DNA of 64,000 bases from Proteus columbae (lineage in GTDB: Bacteria > Pseudomonadota > Gammaproteobacteria > Enterobacterales > Enterobacteriaceae): positions 2,976,001 to 3,040,000 of the forward strand of contig NZ_CP043925.1 of the NCBI RefSeq assembly GCF_009914335.1. The letters are read 5' to 3'. How positions within the stretch are numbered: the first letter of the stretch is position 1; every line of letters begins with the position of its first letter. A program made the translations under genes and the position numbers. The notes beneath the pieces are model-generated. The model was given only the letters and a program-made list of their open reading frames with translations, had not been told where the DNA came from and did no database searches. Positions 1 through 8,431 of the stretch are shown here, in pieces.

Positions 1-173
1 CTACAGGCGGCATTAGTTTAAATAACGTGAGTGATTATCTTGCTATTCCACAAGTTGTTGCTTGTGGAGGAAGCTGGATTGCCACAGCAGATACCATTGA
101 TAAACAAGATAAAGAAACTATTGTTAATCATATTCAAAATATCCACTCATTACTAAAAACACATAAGGGATAA
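1..173 (+). CDS. eda: KDPG/KHG aldolase, C-terminal fragment
   Basis: The window opens inside this gene. The reading frame from base 3 to the TAA at 171-173 gives about 56 residues beginning TGGISLNNVSDYLA and containing VVACGGSWIA. This matches the C-terminal end of 2-dehydro-3-deoxyphosphogluconate aldolase, where the GGI and GGSW segments form the phosphate-binding end of the TIM barrel. The enzyme splits KDPG into pyruvate and glyceraldehyde-3-phosphate in the Entner-Doudoroff pathway. The start lies outside the window. The next gene begins 5 bases after the stop, so the two are probably co-transcribed. Confidence 0.85.
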   Translation, partial: TGGISLNNVSDYLAIPQVVACGGSWIATADTIDKQDKETIVNHIQNIHSLLKTHKG

Positions 174-178
174 ATAAA

Positions 179-760
179 ATGAAACAGGTTGCCGTTTTAT
201 TAGCTGATGGATTTGAAGAAGGTGAAGCTGTTGTTTTTATTGATATCATGCGCCGTCTTGATATTCATGTTGATGTACTTTCTTGCATGGATAGCTTGGT
301 ATTAAATACTTATTTTGAAACTAAAATCAGCGCTGATTTTCTATTAGCAAATAAATTTACACATAGCTATGACGCAATAATGATGCCGGGTGGCCCTAAA
401 GGCACAGATCGTTTATGCGCTAACAAGCAAGTTATTCAATTTATTAAGCGCCATATTGCTGAAGATAAATATATTTGTGCACTGTGCTCTTCTGGTGCCA
501 AAGTATTAGCGGCACATCATCTTCTTGAAGGTCGTAATTACAGTACTGGCGATAAATTAGCAGATAAATACGATGATGGTCATTATCTTGATCAAGATGT
601 TGTGGTTGATGGAAAGTTTATCAGTGCAAAAGGATTAGGTGTAAGTTTTGAATTTGCCTTTACGGTGGCTAAGCATTTATTAAGCGACAATACAGAAAAA
701 GTAGACTGGCAAGCCAATCATATTTATTTCAAACACTGGCCATTAGATTATCTTAAATAA
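179..760 (+). CDS. DJ-1/PfpI family protein
   Basis: This 193-residue protein is of the DJ-1/ThiJ/PfpI superfamily, a cytoplasmic flavodoxin-like fold. The N-terminus reads VAVLLADGFEEGE, giving the conserved acidic residue (Glu14/15). The nucleophile elbow is ICALCSSGAKVLA with Cys103, equivalent to Cys106 of human DJ-1. Length is normal for the YajL/DJ-1 branch. Family members act in oxidative or carbonyl stress as glyoxalase- or chaperone-like proteins; the exact substrate cannot be read here. It follows eda by 5 bases and is closed by a hairpin shared with the convergent phospholipase gene. Confidence 0.8.
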   Translation: MKQVAVLLADGFEEGEAVVFIDIMRRLDIHVDVLSCMDSLVLNTYFETKISADFLLANKFTHSYDAIMMPGGPKGTDRLCANKQVIQFIKRHIAEDKYICALCSSGAKVLAAHHLLEGRNYSTGDKLADKYDDGHYLDQDVVVDGKFISAKGLGVSFEFAFTVAKHLLSDNTEKVDWQANHIYFKHWPLDYLK

Positions 761-782
761 ATACGTTATTTTATATTTAAAT

Positions 783-806
783 AAAAAGGGGATTAACTCC
801 CCTTTT
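783..806. terminator. Bidirectional intrinsic terminator
   Basis: A hairpin with an A/GGGGA left arm (784-792) and a TCCCC/T right arm (798-806) around a 5-base loop is flanked by A and T runs. It lies between two convergent genes (DJ-1 family and phospholipase D-like) and can serve both. Confidence 0.8.
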
Positions 807-845
807 ATATTTAATCACTTTTATGACTAAATGAGTTTATTAAAC

Positions 846-2552
846 TTATTTCTGTTTAAAAGCGTGAGGTTCAGAATAACGCCATAATTTATCCCAATAC
901 TCTTCAATAAATGTACTTACGGCTTCTTCGCCTTCAACAAGATAGTTAAATTCTGACAAATACCCTGGGTACATATTATCGGAACCAACAATATACAATT
1001 CATCATCAATAATAGTCACTTTTGCGTGGTTTCCCGGTGCAGGAGCGACTTTAGGGTAAATACCACTCGCATTAACCAATGACCAGAATGGATGACCAAT
1101 ATCCCCTTGTTTCGGTGGATCTTCGCTTAGTGGCGCTTCTTTTAGTGTAGCGGTATAAGATGATTCATCTGCACCAGGCCATTTATAGGTTTTACCTTCC
1201 GTTTGTAGTGCTTTTGGTACTTTATCGGTAAAGAAGAATGGCGCTATTTTAATACGACGTAATGCTGATTCACGAATTTTATCAGGATCAGGAATAACGG
1301 CATCTGTATCAACATCATGAGTCAGATAATATTTAAATAATTCAAAGGTTCTTTGTGCTCCAGAGCCAAATGAATATTGGTCGCCATTAGCACCGGCGGC
1401 GGCATCTAATGGTGAAACAACAATTTCAACTTCTAACTCTGGATTTTTTAATAACGCTTCAATTATCCAATGGCAGACAGGGTGATCTTTCCATTTTTTC
1501 TTCCATGCACTCACTACATCTTGTTGAGACATACGAATTTTTTTCTTAGCATTTTTTATAAGGTATTCCTTCATTTTCTCGGAACCTTTCTTATAATCAA
1601 CTCGCATATCAGGCCCTACCCAATATTTTCCTACAGAGAAAATACGGTCAGTTTTGAAAAAGCCTTCATCTGGCGATTGAGCTAAGTTTTGTTCATTTTT
1701 CTTTTTAATTTCTCTTAATACACTGCTCTTTGTTAATGGATCGATAATCTTATAGCTTGCTTTTTTAGCGACCCATTCATTTTTTTTACTATCAAAATAT
1801 TCTTTTGTAATTAAATCTTTACCTACATCCCACATTTTATTTAAGAATAATTGGGAATGAAGTGCTGATTCGCCAATAACCTTAACGGAAACATCATGAA
1901 CTGGTGGATAACTTTTAAAAAGATCCATATTTAAATTATGACCACCAACGAAAGCTTCACAACCATCAACAGCAATAATTTTTGTATGGTTCCATGTCAT
2001 TCGAGTATCTAATTCAGAAATAAAATCTTCAGGTAATACTTTTTTTTCTAACGAGACTTTTAGACCATCAATAATACGATAAAAGCGACCAATCCAAATA
2101 TCTGGAATACATTCCCAATATTTTCCGCGTTCTTTGATTAATTCAATAAGATCTTTTTTTAATGCCAGATATTCAGGCGTTCCACTAAAATAGTATTTAA
2201 CACCATTTAATAAAACTGTTGGTGTCTGTGCAAATAAAAATCGAATTTGCGTGCGATCTTTACGTCCTTTCTTTTCAGAAAAAGATTTATCAATTGCAGC
2301 AAGAATAATTTTACGCCACTCTTCATCAGGGGCATTAAGTGATGAAATATCACAGCGATACAGCATTTTATCTAAGATAGATGTAATGGCTTGTTCAAAT
2401 TCAGCCTCACGCTCTATCGCTTTTGGCATAATTTCTTTACCAAATGGCATTCCCCATACATGGGGCGTATCAAAAATCTTCACATAGTTATTTTCAGATG
2501 TTTCATTGAAAAAACCTTTTAATTCTTTTTTTAATCCATCAATAAGTTTCAT
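846..2552 (-). CDS. Phospholipase D-like protein with two HKD motifs
   Basis: This 568-residue protein has both catalytic HxKx4D motifs of the phospholipase D superfamily. The first is NHTKIIAVDG (His189, Lys191, Asp196) followed by GGHN. The second is NHAKVTIIDD (His509, Lys511, Asp516) followed by GSDN. Two HKD halves normally make one active site that hydrolyses phosphodiesters such as phospholipid head groups. No signal peptide or membrane segment is evident. The start has a good ribosome site (AAAGGAA on the minus strand). It lies 6 kb from a T6SS hcp-vgrG operon, and the Tle5 class of T6SS lipase effectors also has dual HKD motifs. An effector role is possible but is only inferred, because the gene is not next to vgrG. 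Confidence 0.8.
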   Translation of the reverse strand: MKLIDGLKKELKGFFNETSENNYVKIFDTPHVWGMPFGKEIMPKAIEREAEFEQAITSILDKMLYRCDISSLNAPDEEWRKIILAAIDKSFSEKKGRKDRTQIRFLFAQTPTVLLNGVKYYFSGTPEYLALKKDLIELIKERGKYWECIPDIWIGRFYRIIDGLKVSLEKKVLPEDFISELDTRMTWNHTKIIAVDGCEAFVGGHNLNMDLFKSYPPVHDVSVKVIGESALHSQLFLNKMWDVGKDLITKEYFDSKKNEWVAKKASYKIIDPLTKSSVLREIKKKNEQNLAQSPDEGFFKTDRIFSVGKYWVGPDMRVDYKKGSEKMKEYLIKNAKKKIRMSQQDVVSAWKKKWKDHPVCHWIIEALLKNPELEVEIVVSPLDAAAGANGDQYSFGSGAQRTFELFKYYLTHDVDTDAVIPDPDKIRESALRRIKIAPFFFTDKVPKALQTEGKTYKWPGADESSYTATLKEAPLSEDPPKQGDIGHPFWSLVNASGIYPKVAPAPGNHAKVTIIDDELYIVGSDNMYPGYLSEFNYLVEGEEAVSTFIEEYWDKLWRYSEPHAFKQK

Positions 2553-2926
2553 AATATTCCTTTATTTTAAAAATAGGGCGTCCATATTATTTAAATAAAC
2601 ATTTAAATAATTAGCGCTTCAATTAATATAGATAGAATGTTTTCATTCCTAAAAAAGCATCACTTATCATAGACATGATGATTTAATATAAACTCAATTA
2701 TTTTTTATAACGACCACCGCCTCCTTCCGCTTAAAAAGACCAAACCAGAAATTTATATTTTAGGCATCATTAATAATAAAACCATTCTTATTTAGAATAG
2801 CAATCTAACAATAAATAATTGTTATTATTAAACTACAAAACTAGTTATATCGATATTTATTAGCCTATAAATGACTCCTTATAAATTATCATTTTTTGAT
2901 TTACTCTTTTTTAGATAAATTATTTA
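2553..2926. other. AT-rich intergenic region
   Basis: This is the divergent upstream region of the phospholipase D-like gene (minus) and the repressor gene (plus). It must hold the promoter of the former. Apart from the operators just downstream, I see no gene, strong hairpin or repeat. Confidence 0.5.
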
Positions 2927-2940
2927 ACAGGTATAACTGT
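2927..2940. promoter_or_regulatory. Operator-like inverted repeat 1 (ACAG-N6-CTGT)
   Basis: ACAGGTATAACTGT is an inverted repeat with the core ACAG-N6-CTGT. It is the farthest upstream of three such sites before the LexA/CI-like repressor start at 3007, beginning 22 bases before site 2. Confidence 0.65.
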
Positions 2941-2948
2941 ATTAAATA

Positions 2949-2962
2949 ACAGGTTTATCTGT
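2949..2962. promoter_or_regulatory. Operator-like inverted repeat 2 (ACAG-N6-CTGT)
   Basis: ACAGGTTTATCTGT shares the ACAG-N6-CTGT core and abuts the upstream edge of the predicted -35 box at 2963. It begins 23 bases before site 3, about two helical turns, so bound dimers would lie on the same DNA face. Confidence 0.7.
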
Positions 2963-2990
2963 TTGTCAAATACAGTTTTATCTGTATTAT
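2963..2990 (+). promoter_or_regulatory. Predicted promoter of the repressor gene
   Basis: TTGTCA (2963-2968) and TATTAT (2985-2990) are separated by 16 bases. Operator site 3 fills the spacer, which is the classic arrangement for autorepression. Confidence 0.6.
2972..2985. promoter_or_regulatory. Operator-like inverted repeat 3 (ACAG-N6-CTGT)
   Basis: ACAGTTTTATCTGT lies inside the -35/-10 spacer of the predicted repressor promoter. It is identical to the copy at 3704-3717 beyond the gene. Confidence 0.7.
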
Positions 2991-3006
2991 TTTAATAGGA
3001 GGAAAC

Positions 3007-3639
3007 ATGAGTCTTGCAAATAGAGTTAAATCCAGAAGAGATGCCTTGGGGCTTACTCAGACTGAAGCAGCTGAAAAAGCTGGCATCAGACAACAATCAT
3101 GGGCTTCAATAGAAGATGGTTCAACAAAAAAACCTCGCAATATTATTAGCATTGCAAGAGCTTTAGAGTGTGATGCCGGTTGGTTAATGATGGGTGATAA
3201 TATTCAACCTGTTCATGATATCAATACGAAAAAATTACCACTAATAAGCTACGTTCAAGCGGGAAACTTAGTACATAGCGTTCCTATTACAGATTGTGAT
3301 GGTGAATTTGAGTATATTCTGACAGATCAAGAACTCTCACAAAGTGCTTTTGCATTAAAGATAGAAGGAGACTCAATGGAACCTGATTTTAAATCAGGAG
3401 ATGTAATCATTGTCGATCCTGAGATAAAACCACATCCGGGAGAATTTATTGTTGCTGCTAATAATGAAAGAGAAGCAACATTTAAGAAATATAGACCAAC
3501 TCGTATTGATGCTAATGGCAATGAACATTTTGAACTTGTGCCATTAAATAGTGATTATCCAACACTTAGCAGTGAAAACACGCCATTAATGATCATTGGT
3601 ACGATGATTGAGCATCGTATTTATCGCCGTAAACGATAA
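3007..3639 (+). CDS. LexA/CI-like repressor with S24 autocleavage domain
   Basis: This 210-residue protein has an N-terminal XRE/Cro-CI helix-turn-helix (about residues 5-60, LTQTEAAEKAGIRQQSWASI) and a C-terminal S24 peptidase domain. The cleavage site Ala85-Gly86 (VQAGNLV), nucleophile Ser123 (EGDSMEPDF) and general base Lys160 (ATFKKY) are all present. It should therefore self-cleave when RecA filaments form, as LexA and lambda CI do. A strong AGGAGG precedes the ATG. Three operator-like repeats cover its promoter, so autoregulation is likely. No phage structural or integrase genes surround it. It may be a domesticated prophage repressor or an orphan regulator; its other targets are unknown. 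Confidence 0.85.
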   Translation: MSLANRVKSRRDALGLTQTEAAEKAGIRQQSWASIEDGSTKKPRNIISIARALECDAGWLMMGDNIQPVHDINTKKLPLISYVQAGNLVHSVPITDCDGEFEYILTDQELSQSAFALKIEGDSMEPDFKSGDVIIVDPEIKPHPGEFIVAANNEREATFKKYRPTRIDANGNEHFELVPLNSDYPTLSSENTPLMIIGTMIEHRIYRRKR

Positions 3640-3657
3640 CGATTATTCCCCAAAATA

Positions 3658-3689
3658 ACTCCAATAATAACTAGCTCAATTATTGGAGT
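3658..3689 (+). terminator. Probable terminator of the repressor gene
   Basis: A perfect 11-bp inverted repeat (3658-3668 with 3679-3689) around a 10-base loop lies 19 bases after the repressor stop. The T-tract behind it is poor, so termination may be incomplete. Confidence 0.55.
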
Positions 3690-3703
3690 TTATCTCAAAA
3701 AAA

Positions 3704-3717
3704 ACAGTTTTATCTGT
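3704..3717. promoter_or_regulatory. Operator-like inverted repeat 4 (ACAG-N6-CTGT)
   Basis: ACAGTTTTATCTGT is an exact copy of site 3, placed downstream of the repressor gene. It could control a promoter reading right, or allow DNA looping with the upstream sites. No gene start is close by: the next begins at 4273. Confidence 0.55.
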
Positions 3718-4272
3718 TTCCCTTCTGATTTAATCAAAAAAAGAATGAAAGAAAGTTAAATAGCTCTTATCTCAATTAATAATTAATGCTTAGAAATACA
3801 GATATTAAAGTCTAAAATTTAAATATTAAAAATAATGAATATAATGATAGCAACATTATCTATCATTTATATAGATTATTAAGTTAATTTTCTTATTAAT
3901 GACAATTAAACTGCATTAGTAGCCATTTTAAAAGTAACTAATTATTGCAATAAGAGAACAAGATAAAAATAAAAGATTAATTAAATATAGATTTTTCACT
4001 TTTCAATATTTTATCTTTACGTAAAAAAATACTCATATAAAGAGATAAAAATGCGTATTTTCCATTCTGTTTTAATAAAAACAAGTAAAGATACTTATTT
4101 ATTTCATCAAGTAGGAAAAATAGATTACTAAGATTTATCTTTATTAAAAATACGTATTAATAAGACACATCTTACTTACATTCTTTTTCAATTATCAACA
4201 CTAATAAATATTAATTTTTAATAAACTAATTGTAATAAGTTTTGTTAATTATTTCGATTTTAAGGTATTTAA
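3718..4272. other. AT-rich intergenic region, no gene seen
   Basis: About 550 bases of very AT-rich DNA with stops in all frames. It should contain the promoter of the ankyrin-repeat gene. I cannot support any further element. Confidence 0.5.
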
Positions 4273-5010
4273 ATGAATATAAAAATGTTTGTTATTTCAT
4301 TGGCATTAGTTTCTTTTGGCGCACAAGCATTGATTATTAATGAAAATAATCCATTCGAATATCAATCTTTTAAATCAAATTATTCTGATATGATTGAGTT
4401 GGCTAATAAATCACGTTTACCACATCGGATATTCTATACCTCTCCAAGTACAGGTAAAAATGCACTATGGTTTGATGCTGTTAAACATGGTGATTTAAAT
4501 GAAGTCAAAAAGATGCTTGCCAATGGTCAAAATATTGAAGCGAAAGATACTGGAAGTTTAGAGCAAACAGCTCTGGGATGGGCTGCGTTTATTGGTGATG
4601 AAGAGATGGTGGATTATCTCATCTCTCAAGGCGCGAGCCTTTGGGCCACGGATAAAGATGATGTTTATAATGTTTTTAAATCAGCCGTATTAGGAAATAA
4701 TGTCAATGTGGTAAAAAAAATTCACGACCTAATGAGAAGCGATATTGAACTCAATAACCAAAGAGTAGAGAGCGATGGTGAAACATTTATTATGATTGCA
4801 GCCAATAATAATCGTCTTGATACCGTAGAATACCTTATTTCTGAAGGTGCTGATGTTAATCTTGTTACAACAACACAAGATAATTCATTATTTTCTTATA
4901 ACCACAGCGCATTAAGTTATGCTTGCCAAAATAATCTTAAAGATATGCAGAAACTATTGATTAGAAACGGTGCTATAAATCATATAACAGGTACAACACT
5001 CTGCCATTAA
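4273..5010 (+). CDS. Exported ankyrin-repeat protein
   Basis: This 245-residue protein has a classical signal peptide (residues 1-19, hydrophobic core FVISLALVSFG, cleavage after AQA), which predicts a periplasmic location. From about residue 60 it has four to five ankyrin-type repeats, for example NALWFDAVKHGDLNEVKKML, TALGWAAFIGDEEMVDYLI and HSALSYACQNNLKDMQKLLI. Ankyrin repeats mediate protein binding. Periplasmic repeat proteins sometimes act as immunity or partner proteins for secreted lipases, and this gene is near a phospholipase D-like gene, but no direct evidence links the two. It stands alone, with its own terminator and long flanking regions. Confidence 0.75.
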   Translation: MNIKMFVISLALVSFGAQALIINENNPFEYQSFKSNYSDMIELANKSRLPHRIFYTSPSTGKNALWFDAVKHGDLNEVKKMLANGQNIEAKDTGSLEQTALGWAAFIGDEEMVDYLISQGASLWATDKDDVYNVFKSAVLGNNVNVVKKIHDLMRSDIELNNQRVESDGETFIMIAANNNRLDTVEYLISEGADVNLVTTTQDNSLFSYNHSALSYACQNNLKDMQKLLIRNGAINHITGTTLCH

Positions 5011-5013
5011 ATA

Positions 5014-5048
5014 CACAAAAGCCATCCTATAATAAGATGGCTTTTGTG
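5014..5048. terminator. Intrinsic terminator hairpin
   Basis: A perfect 13-bp inverted repeat (5014-5026 and 5036-5048) with a 9-base loop begins 3 bases after the ankyrin gene stop. The arms contain A and T runs. Confidence 0.75.
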
Positions 5049-5157
5049 CTATTAGTTATTGAGTTTTGAGAAATAGAATTTTAATTAAAACAACTAAAAA
5101 ATAACTCAATATATTTATCAGAACTCAATATCAACAAGCAATATACCAATGTGATTT

Positions 5158-5451
5158 TTAAACTACTTTCTTTTTTCTAAATATAACTATTTCACTTGGT
5201 TGAGTTATCGACTGCTTATCCTCGAAAACCATAAAGTCTGTTTTCTTAGCCTCTAAGATAAGACTTTGAGGTGTAACACCAAGTATATAAGAAATAGCAA
5301 TCAATTGATCTACTGTTATTTTTAAATGTCCATTTTCTAATTGAGAATAATGTAGCATACTTATTCCCAACCTTTCAGACATCTCATTTTCTGTTATTTT
5401 CAATTGTCTTCTTATCATTTTTATTCTATTCCCAACTTTGGTGTTAATCAT
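5158..5451 (-). CDS. MrpJ-like XRE-family regulator (copy 1)
   Basis: This 97-residue DNA-binding protein is a single XRE/Cro-CI helix-turn-helix with a short tail. The core, about residues 20-68 (ENEMSERLGISMLHYSQLEN then GHLKITVDQLIAI), resembles the MrpJ family of Proteus, small regulators tied to fimbrial operons that repress motility. It is a clear paralogue of the gene at 43206-43514: both contain HLKITVDQLIAI. The two lie on either side of the T6SS region. No fimbrial genes are adjacent, so this is an orphan copy. Targets are unknown; control of the T6SS or motility is plausible inference. Confidence 0.75.
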   Translation of the reverse strand: MINTKVGNRIKMIRRQLKITENEMSERLGISMLHYSQLENGHLKITVDQLIAISYILGVTPQSLILEAKKTDFMVFEDKQSITQPSEIVIFRKKKVV

Positions 5452-5999
5452 CCCTTTACTCTCCTTCTTTCATTAGATGATTACATCGATAAAACACCGA
5501 ATTATAGTTTGTAAACTATCAATCTATAAACTGAAAATACTTAACTATTAGTTATTAAATAATCGTAATATTACTTATTCTCACGAATTCTGTTAATAAG
5601 GTTATTCCGATATTTCAAATTTAAAATAATTTACATTTCTATATGTTATTTTAATAAACATCAGATTTAGGGTAACATTACAGTATTAAAAATTAAATAT
5701 GTAATCAATAAATATCAATAAGTTAACTATTTTTTAGTTATAGTTTTATAGAAGAAAATAAAATTATTTAAAATAAAAAATTCATTAAAATAACATTAAA
5801 AACATATTTATTAATAATTCTTACATTAGAGAAAAAATAACAGTTTATTTTATTTTTATTAACTTACGTCTTATTTAGAATAAAGTGATAATTATTTATT
5901 TAAAAATTCCACTTATAAAAAACCAATCTTAACTTATAAATTAAATATTATTTTAAATTAGTCAAAAGCAATAATTTAGTAATAATAAAAAACATATAA
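5452..5999. other. AT-rich intergenic region, no gene seen
   Basis: About 550 bases of extremely AT-rich sequence upstream of the MrpJ-like gene (minus) and downstream of the deaminase gene. It presumably holds the MrpJ-like promoter. No ORF or notable structure is evident. Confidence 0.5.
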
Positions 6000-6025
6000 A
6001 AAAACCCTCTATTAAGAGGGTTTTT
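6000..6025 (-). terminator. Intrinsic terminator of the deaminase gene
   Basis: AAAAACCCTCT (6000-6010) pairs with AGAGGGTTTTT (6015-6025) over a 4-base loop. The element lies 15 bases beyond the stop of the minus-strand deaminase gene, and its A-run becomes a U-tract on that strand. Confidence 0.85.
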
Positions 6026-6039
6026 ACATTTTAGTCTAA

Positions 6040-7455
6040 TTAGAATCTGTAAAGACTAAATGGTTTTGGATCTAAAACTGGTTTTTTGCCCAGTAATAAA
6101 TCAGCGGTTAATTCTGCTGATACAGGGCTCTCTGTCATACCCCAGCCAGTTGCAGTATTAATGACTAAACCTGGATACTCTTTAACTTCTGAGATAATTG
6201 GGTTTTCATCTGGTGCGATAGCCATTGCACCACTCCATTGATCAATTAATTTCGATTCTTTAAAGGCAGGGAATTCTGCTTTTAATTTTTCTAATGAAGC
6301 ATTTAACTCAGGTAAATCTGGTAATGCAGTCATATTTCTGAATTGCTCAAACGGAGAAACTTCATCTAAGTTCCAATGCGTTGATTGCATAAATGAATTG
6401 ATTAATTGTTCATTTAAAGAAATATGCACAGGGAAATCAGGTAATGCTAATAATGGCAGATATTTATAGCCATAAGTGAAGGATTCTTTCACTACTGGCG
6501 CCACAATAACACGAGGAGAAGTTGCATAAGTACCATCAGCTTGTTCACGGAAGAAAATACCACCCGGTAAAGCGACGTTGCCACCCGGTGCCGTTGGTGA
6601 ACCACTGATTAGCTGTTGAGACTGATAGGCAGGCAGTGTTGGAACATCAACATTAAGATTTTGCATAAATAGGCGTGACCAAACACCACCAGCAACAACA
6701 ACTTGAGAAGTTTTGATTGCACCTTTCTCTGTTACAACGTCAGAAATTACACCAGCTTGTGTTTCTAAGCCACGAGCCGCGCATTGAGTGTAAATTCTAA
6801 CACCCATTTTTTTAGCGTATTCAGCCATAACGAAGGTTGCAACTTCTGGATCGAAGCTACCAGAATCTTCTTCAAAGCCAGCAATTTTCCAATCTGTTGT
6901 CGCGCCACGAAGACGTTGATTTAATTCAGCACCTTCAATAATTCTGGTTTTAAATGGAATATCTGAGCCAACATTTTTACTTCTTTCATCAATCCATTTT
7001 CTTACGTTAACTAAATCTTCTTCATCAAGAGGAACTTCAACGCGGCCTTGTGTACGATAAGTAGTATCAATACCTACTTTCGCATTCATTTCACGCCAGC
7101 GATGTTTGCCCAAATGGTGTAATAAGAACGTTTCATCTGGCATTTTATAGCTAATTGCCTGACCATAGAATCTCGAAGATTGCTCACCCGCGATATTACC
7201 TTTCTCAACAATTACAACAGATAAACCACGTTCTACAAGGTTAATTGCTGTCATAATACCAAGGATACCAGCACCAATAACAACAACATCAGCTTGTTTT
7301 GGTAAAGCACCTTCAGTACCTTCAACAAAGCCATGTCTTGGCGTACCCGGAACAAAGCGTCCTTCGCGAGTTAACATTGGTGTCAAAATACCCGCACCAG
7401 CAGCGACAGCCACCACTGTTCCACCAATGATAAATTTTCTTCTAGATATCGCCAT
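6040..7455 (-). CDS. lad: Membrane-bound L-amino acid deaminase
   Basis: This 471-residue FAD flavoprotein oxidises L-amino acids to the 2-oxo acids and ammonia, passing electrons to the respiratory chain rather than to oxygen. The N-terminus has a twin-arginine motif (SRRKFIIGG) and a hydrophobic segment (about residues 8-25) acting as an export signal/anchor. A Rossmann dinucleotide motif follows (VVVIGAGILGIMTAINL, about 56-72), and the C-terminal GWGMTESPVSAELTADLLL closes the FAD domain. Such enzymes are the basis of the phenylalanine-deaminase test that marks Proteus, Providencia and Morganella. From memory the sequence is near-identical to the P. vulgaris enzyme. It is monocistronic, with a good ribosome site (AAAGGAA) before the ATG. 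Confidence 0.93.
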   Translation of the reverse strand: MAISRRKFIIGGTVVAVAAGAGILTPMLTREGRFVPGTPRHGFVEGTEGALPKQADVVVIGAGILGIMTAINLVERGLSVVIVEKGNIAGEQSSRFYGQAISYKMPDETFLLHHLGKHRWREMNAKVGIDTTYRTQGRVEVPLDEEDLVNVRKWIDERSKNVGSDIPFKTRIIEGAELNQRLRGATTDWKIAGFEEDSGSFDPEVATFVMAEYAKKMGVRIYTQCAARGLETQAGVISDVVTEKGAIKTSQVVVAGGVWSRLFMQNLNVDVPTLPAYQSQQLISGSPTAPGGNVALPGGIFFREQADGTYATSPRVIVAPVVKESFTYGYKYLPLLALPDFPVHISLNEQLINSFMQSTHWNLDEVSPFEQFRNMTALPDLPELNASLEKLKAEFPAFKESKLIDQWSGAMAIAPDENPIISEVKEYPGLVINTATGWGMTESPVSAELTADLLLGKKPVLDPKPFSLYRF

Positions 7456-8431
7456 TTTACACGTTCCTTTTACTCAATGAATTATTAGCATTAAAACAAT
7501 CACGCTATCTTATTTCATTTGTAAAGTATTAGTAAAGTATTTGTAAATCTTTTCGTCTGTTTTTTTCTTAAAAATCCGTACTATTTAATTTACTTATACA
7601 AAGAATGGGATTAATCATCATTTTGTTTTTTATCGATTATTTAAGTACGTCAAGTAAAATGAGAGCATATTCAGCTAGTTATTTTTTTGGTTTCTTTGTC
7701 AAAATATAAAATTTTTCACTATTAAAGATCTACTGCCTATTTGTTAAATATGGGTTTATGACACATTCAAATTTCAAATAAAATAAGTTGGATAAAATGA
7801 TTTGATTAACAAATAATCCACAAGATCACTAATATTACTAAGTTAATAAATTGAGCACATAAAAAGGAGGTAGTGATAAGAAATATAACAATGGATTGGT
7901 TATTTGATGTTGATTCAGAGGAAAATAAGGTAGTAGTTAAAATGGTTACACTTAAGATTATATTTATCTCTATATATAACCAAATTTTAAGTGTTCATTT
8001 TTACACCAATATCAAAATAAATCTTTTTTTGATTGTTTTTATAAAAATAGTATTATTTTTTCCTTATAAATCAACACCGTTACAATTTGAAACAAAATAC
8101 ACATTTTGTTACATATTAAAAATCTATGTACATTAGAACGGACTGGCTTTAGCGAGATTTCGGACATTTACGAAAGAGAATTATGCACGTAAATACACTT
8201 ATTCTAGGAAACGAAAGCAGTAAATAACGCGTGAACAATTATTTTACGCTAAGTCACTTATCCTACGAGGATACAACGCCCTTTCTCCCCGCCCCTTCCT
8301 TTACTTCCTTTCAAAATTACTTAAGCTACTCTTATCAAATCGCAGTGCGCACTGGCTGATTTTTATCGAAAGGACTTCAACAAAATGATTTTGTTGAAAA
8401 ACGATTATTCAATGTAAATTAAGGACTTGCC
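7456..8431. other. Long upstream region of lad and hcp
   Basis: Nearly 1 kb without a convincing gene. The left half is AT-rich and holds the lad promoter. From about 8137 the composition becomes more GC-rich and probably forms the promoter and a long untranslated leader of hcp. Two hairpins occur: 8259-8273 (TATCCT/AGGATA, 3-base loop) and a stronger one at 8376-8398. A GTG-started 87-codon ORF at 7873-8136 follows a strong AAGGAGG but is low-complexity and not supported. No sigma-54 (-24/-12) promoter was recognised. Confidence 0.5.
8376..8398 (+). promoter_or_regulatory. Perfect hairpin in the hcp leader
   Basis: TTCAACAAAA pairs with TTTTGTTGAA (10 bp, 3-base loop TGA) and ends 33 bases before the hcp start. 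It is followed by AAAAACG rather than a T-tract, so it looks more like an mRNA-stability, sRNA-binding or protein-binding element than a terminator. Confidence 0.5.

Noticed and set aside
7873..8136. 87-codon GTG-started ORF behind a strong AAGGAGG upstream of hcp
   Set aside because: The product is low-complexity, Ile/Lys/Phe-rich and matches nothing I know. The ribosome-like site is only 2 bases from the GTG. Chance in AT-rich DNA is more likely.
7456..8431. Sigma-54 promoter (GG-N10-GC) for hcp
   Set aside because: Looked for because vasH normally acts through sigma-54, but no convincing -24/-12 element was found by eye.
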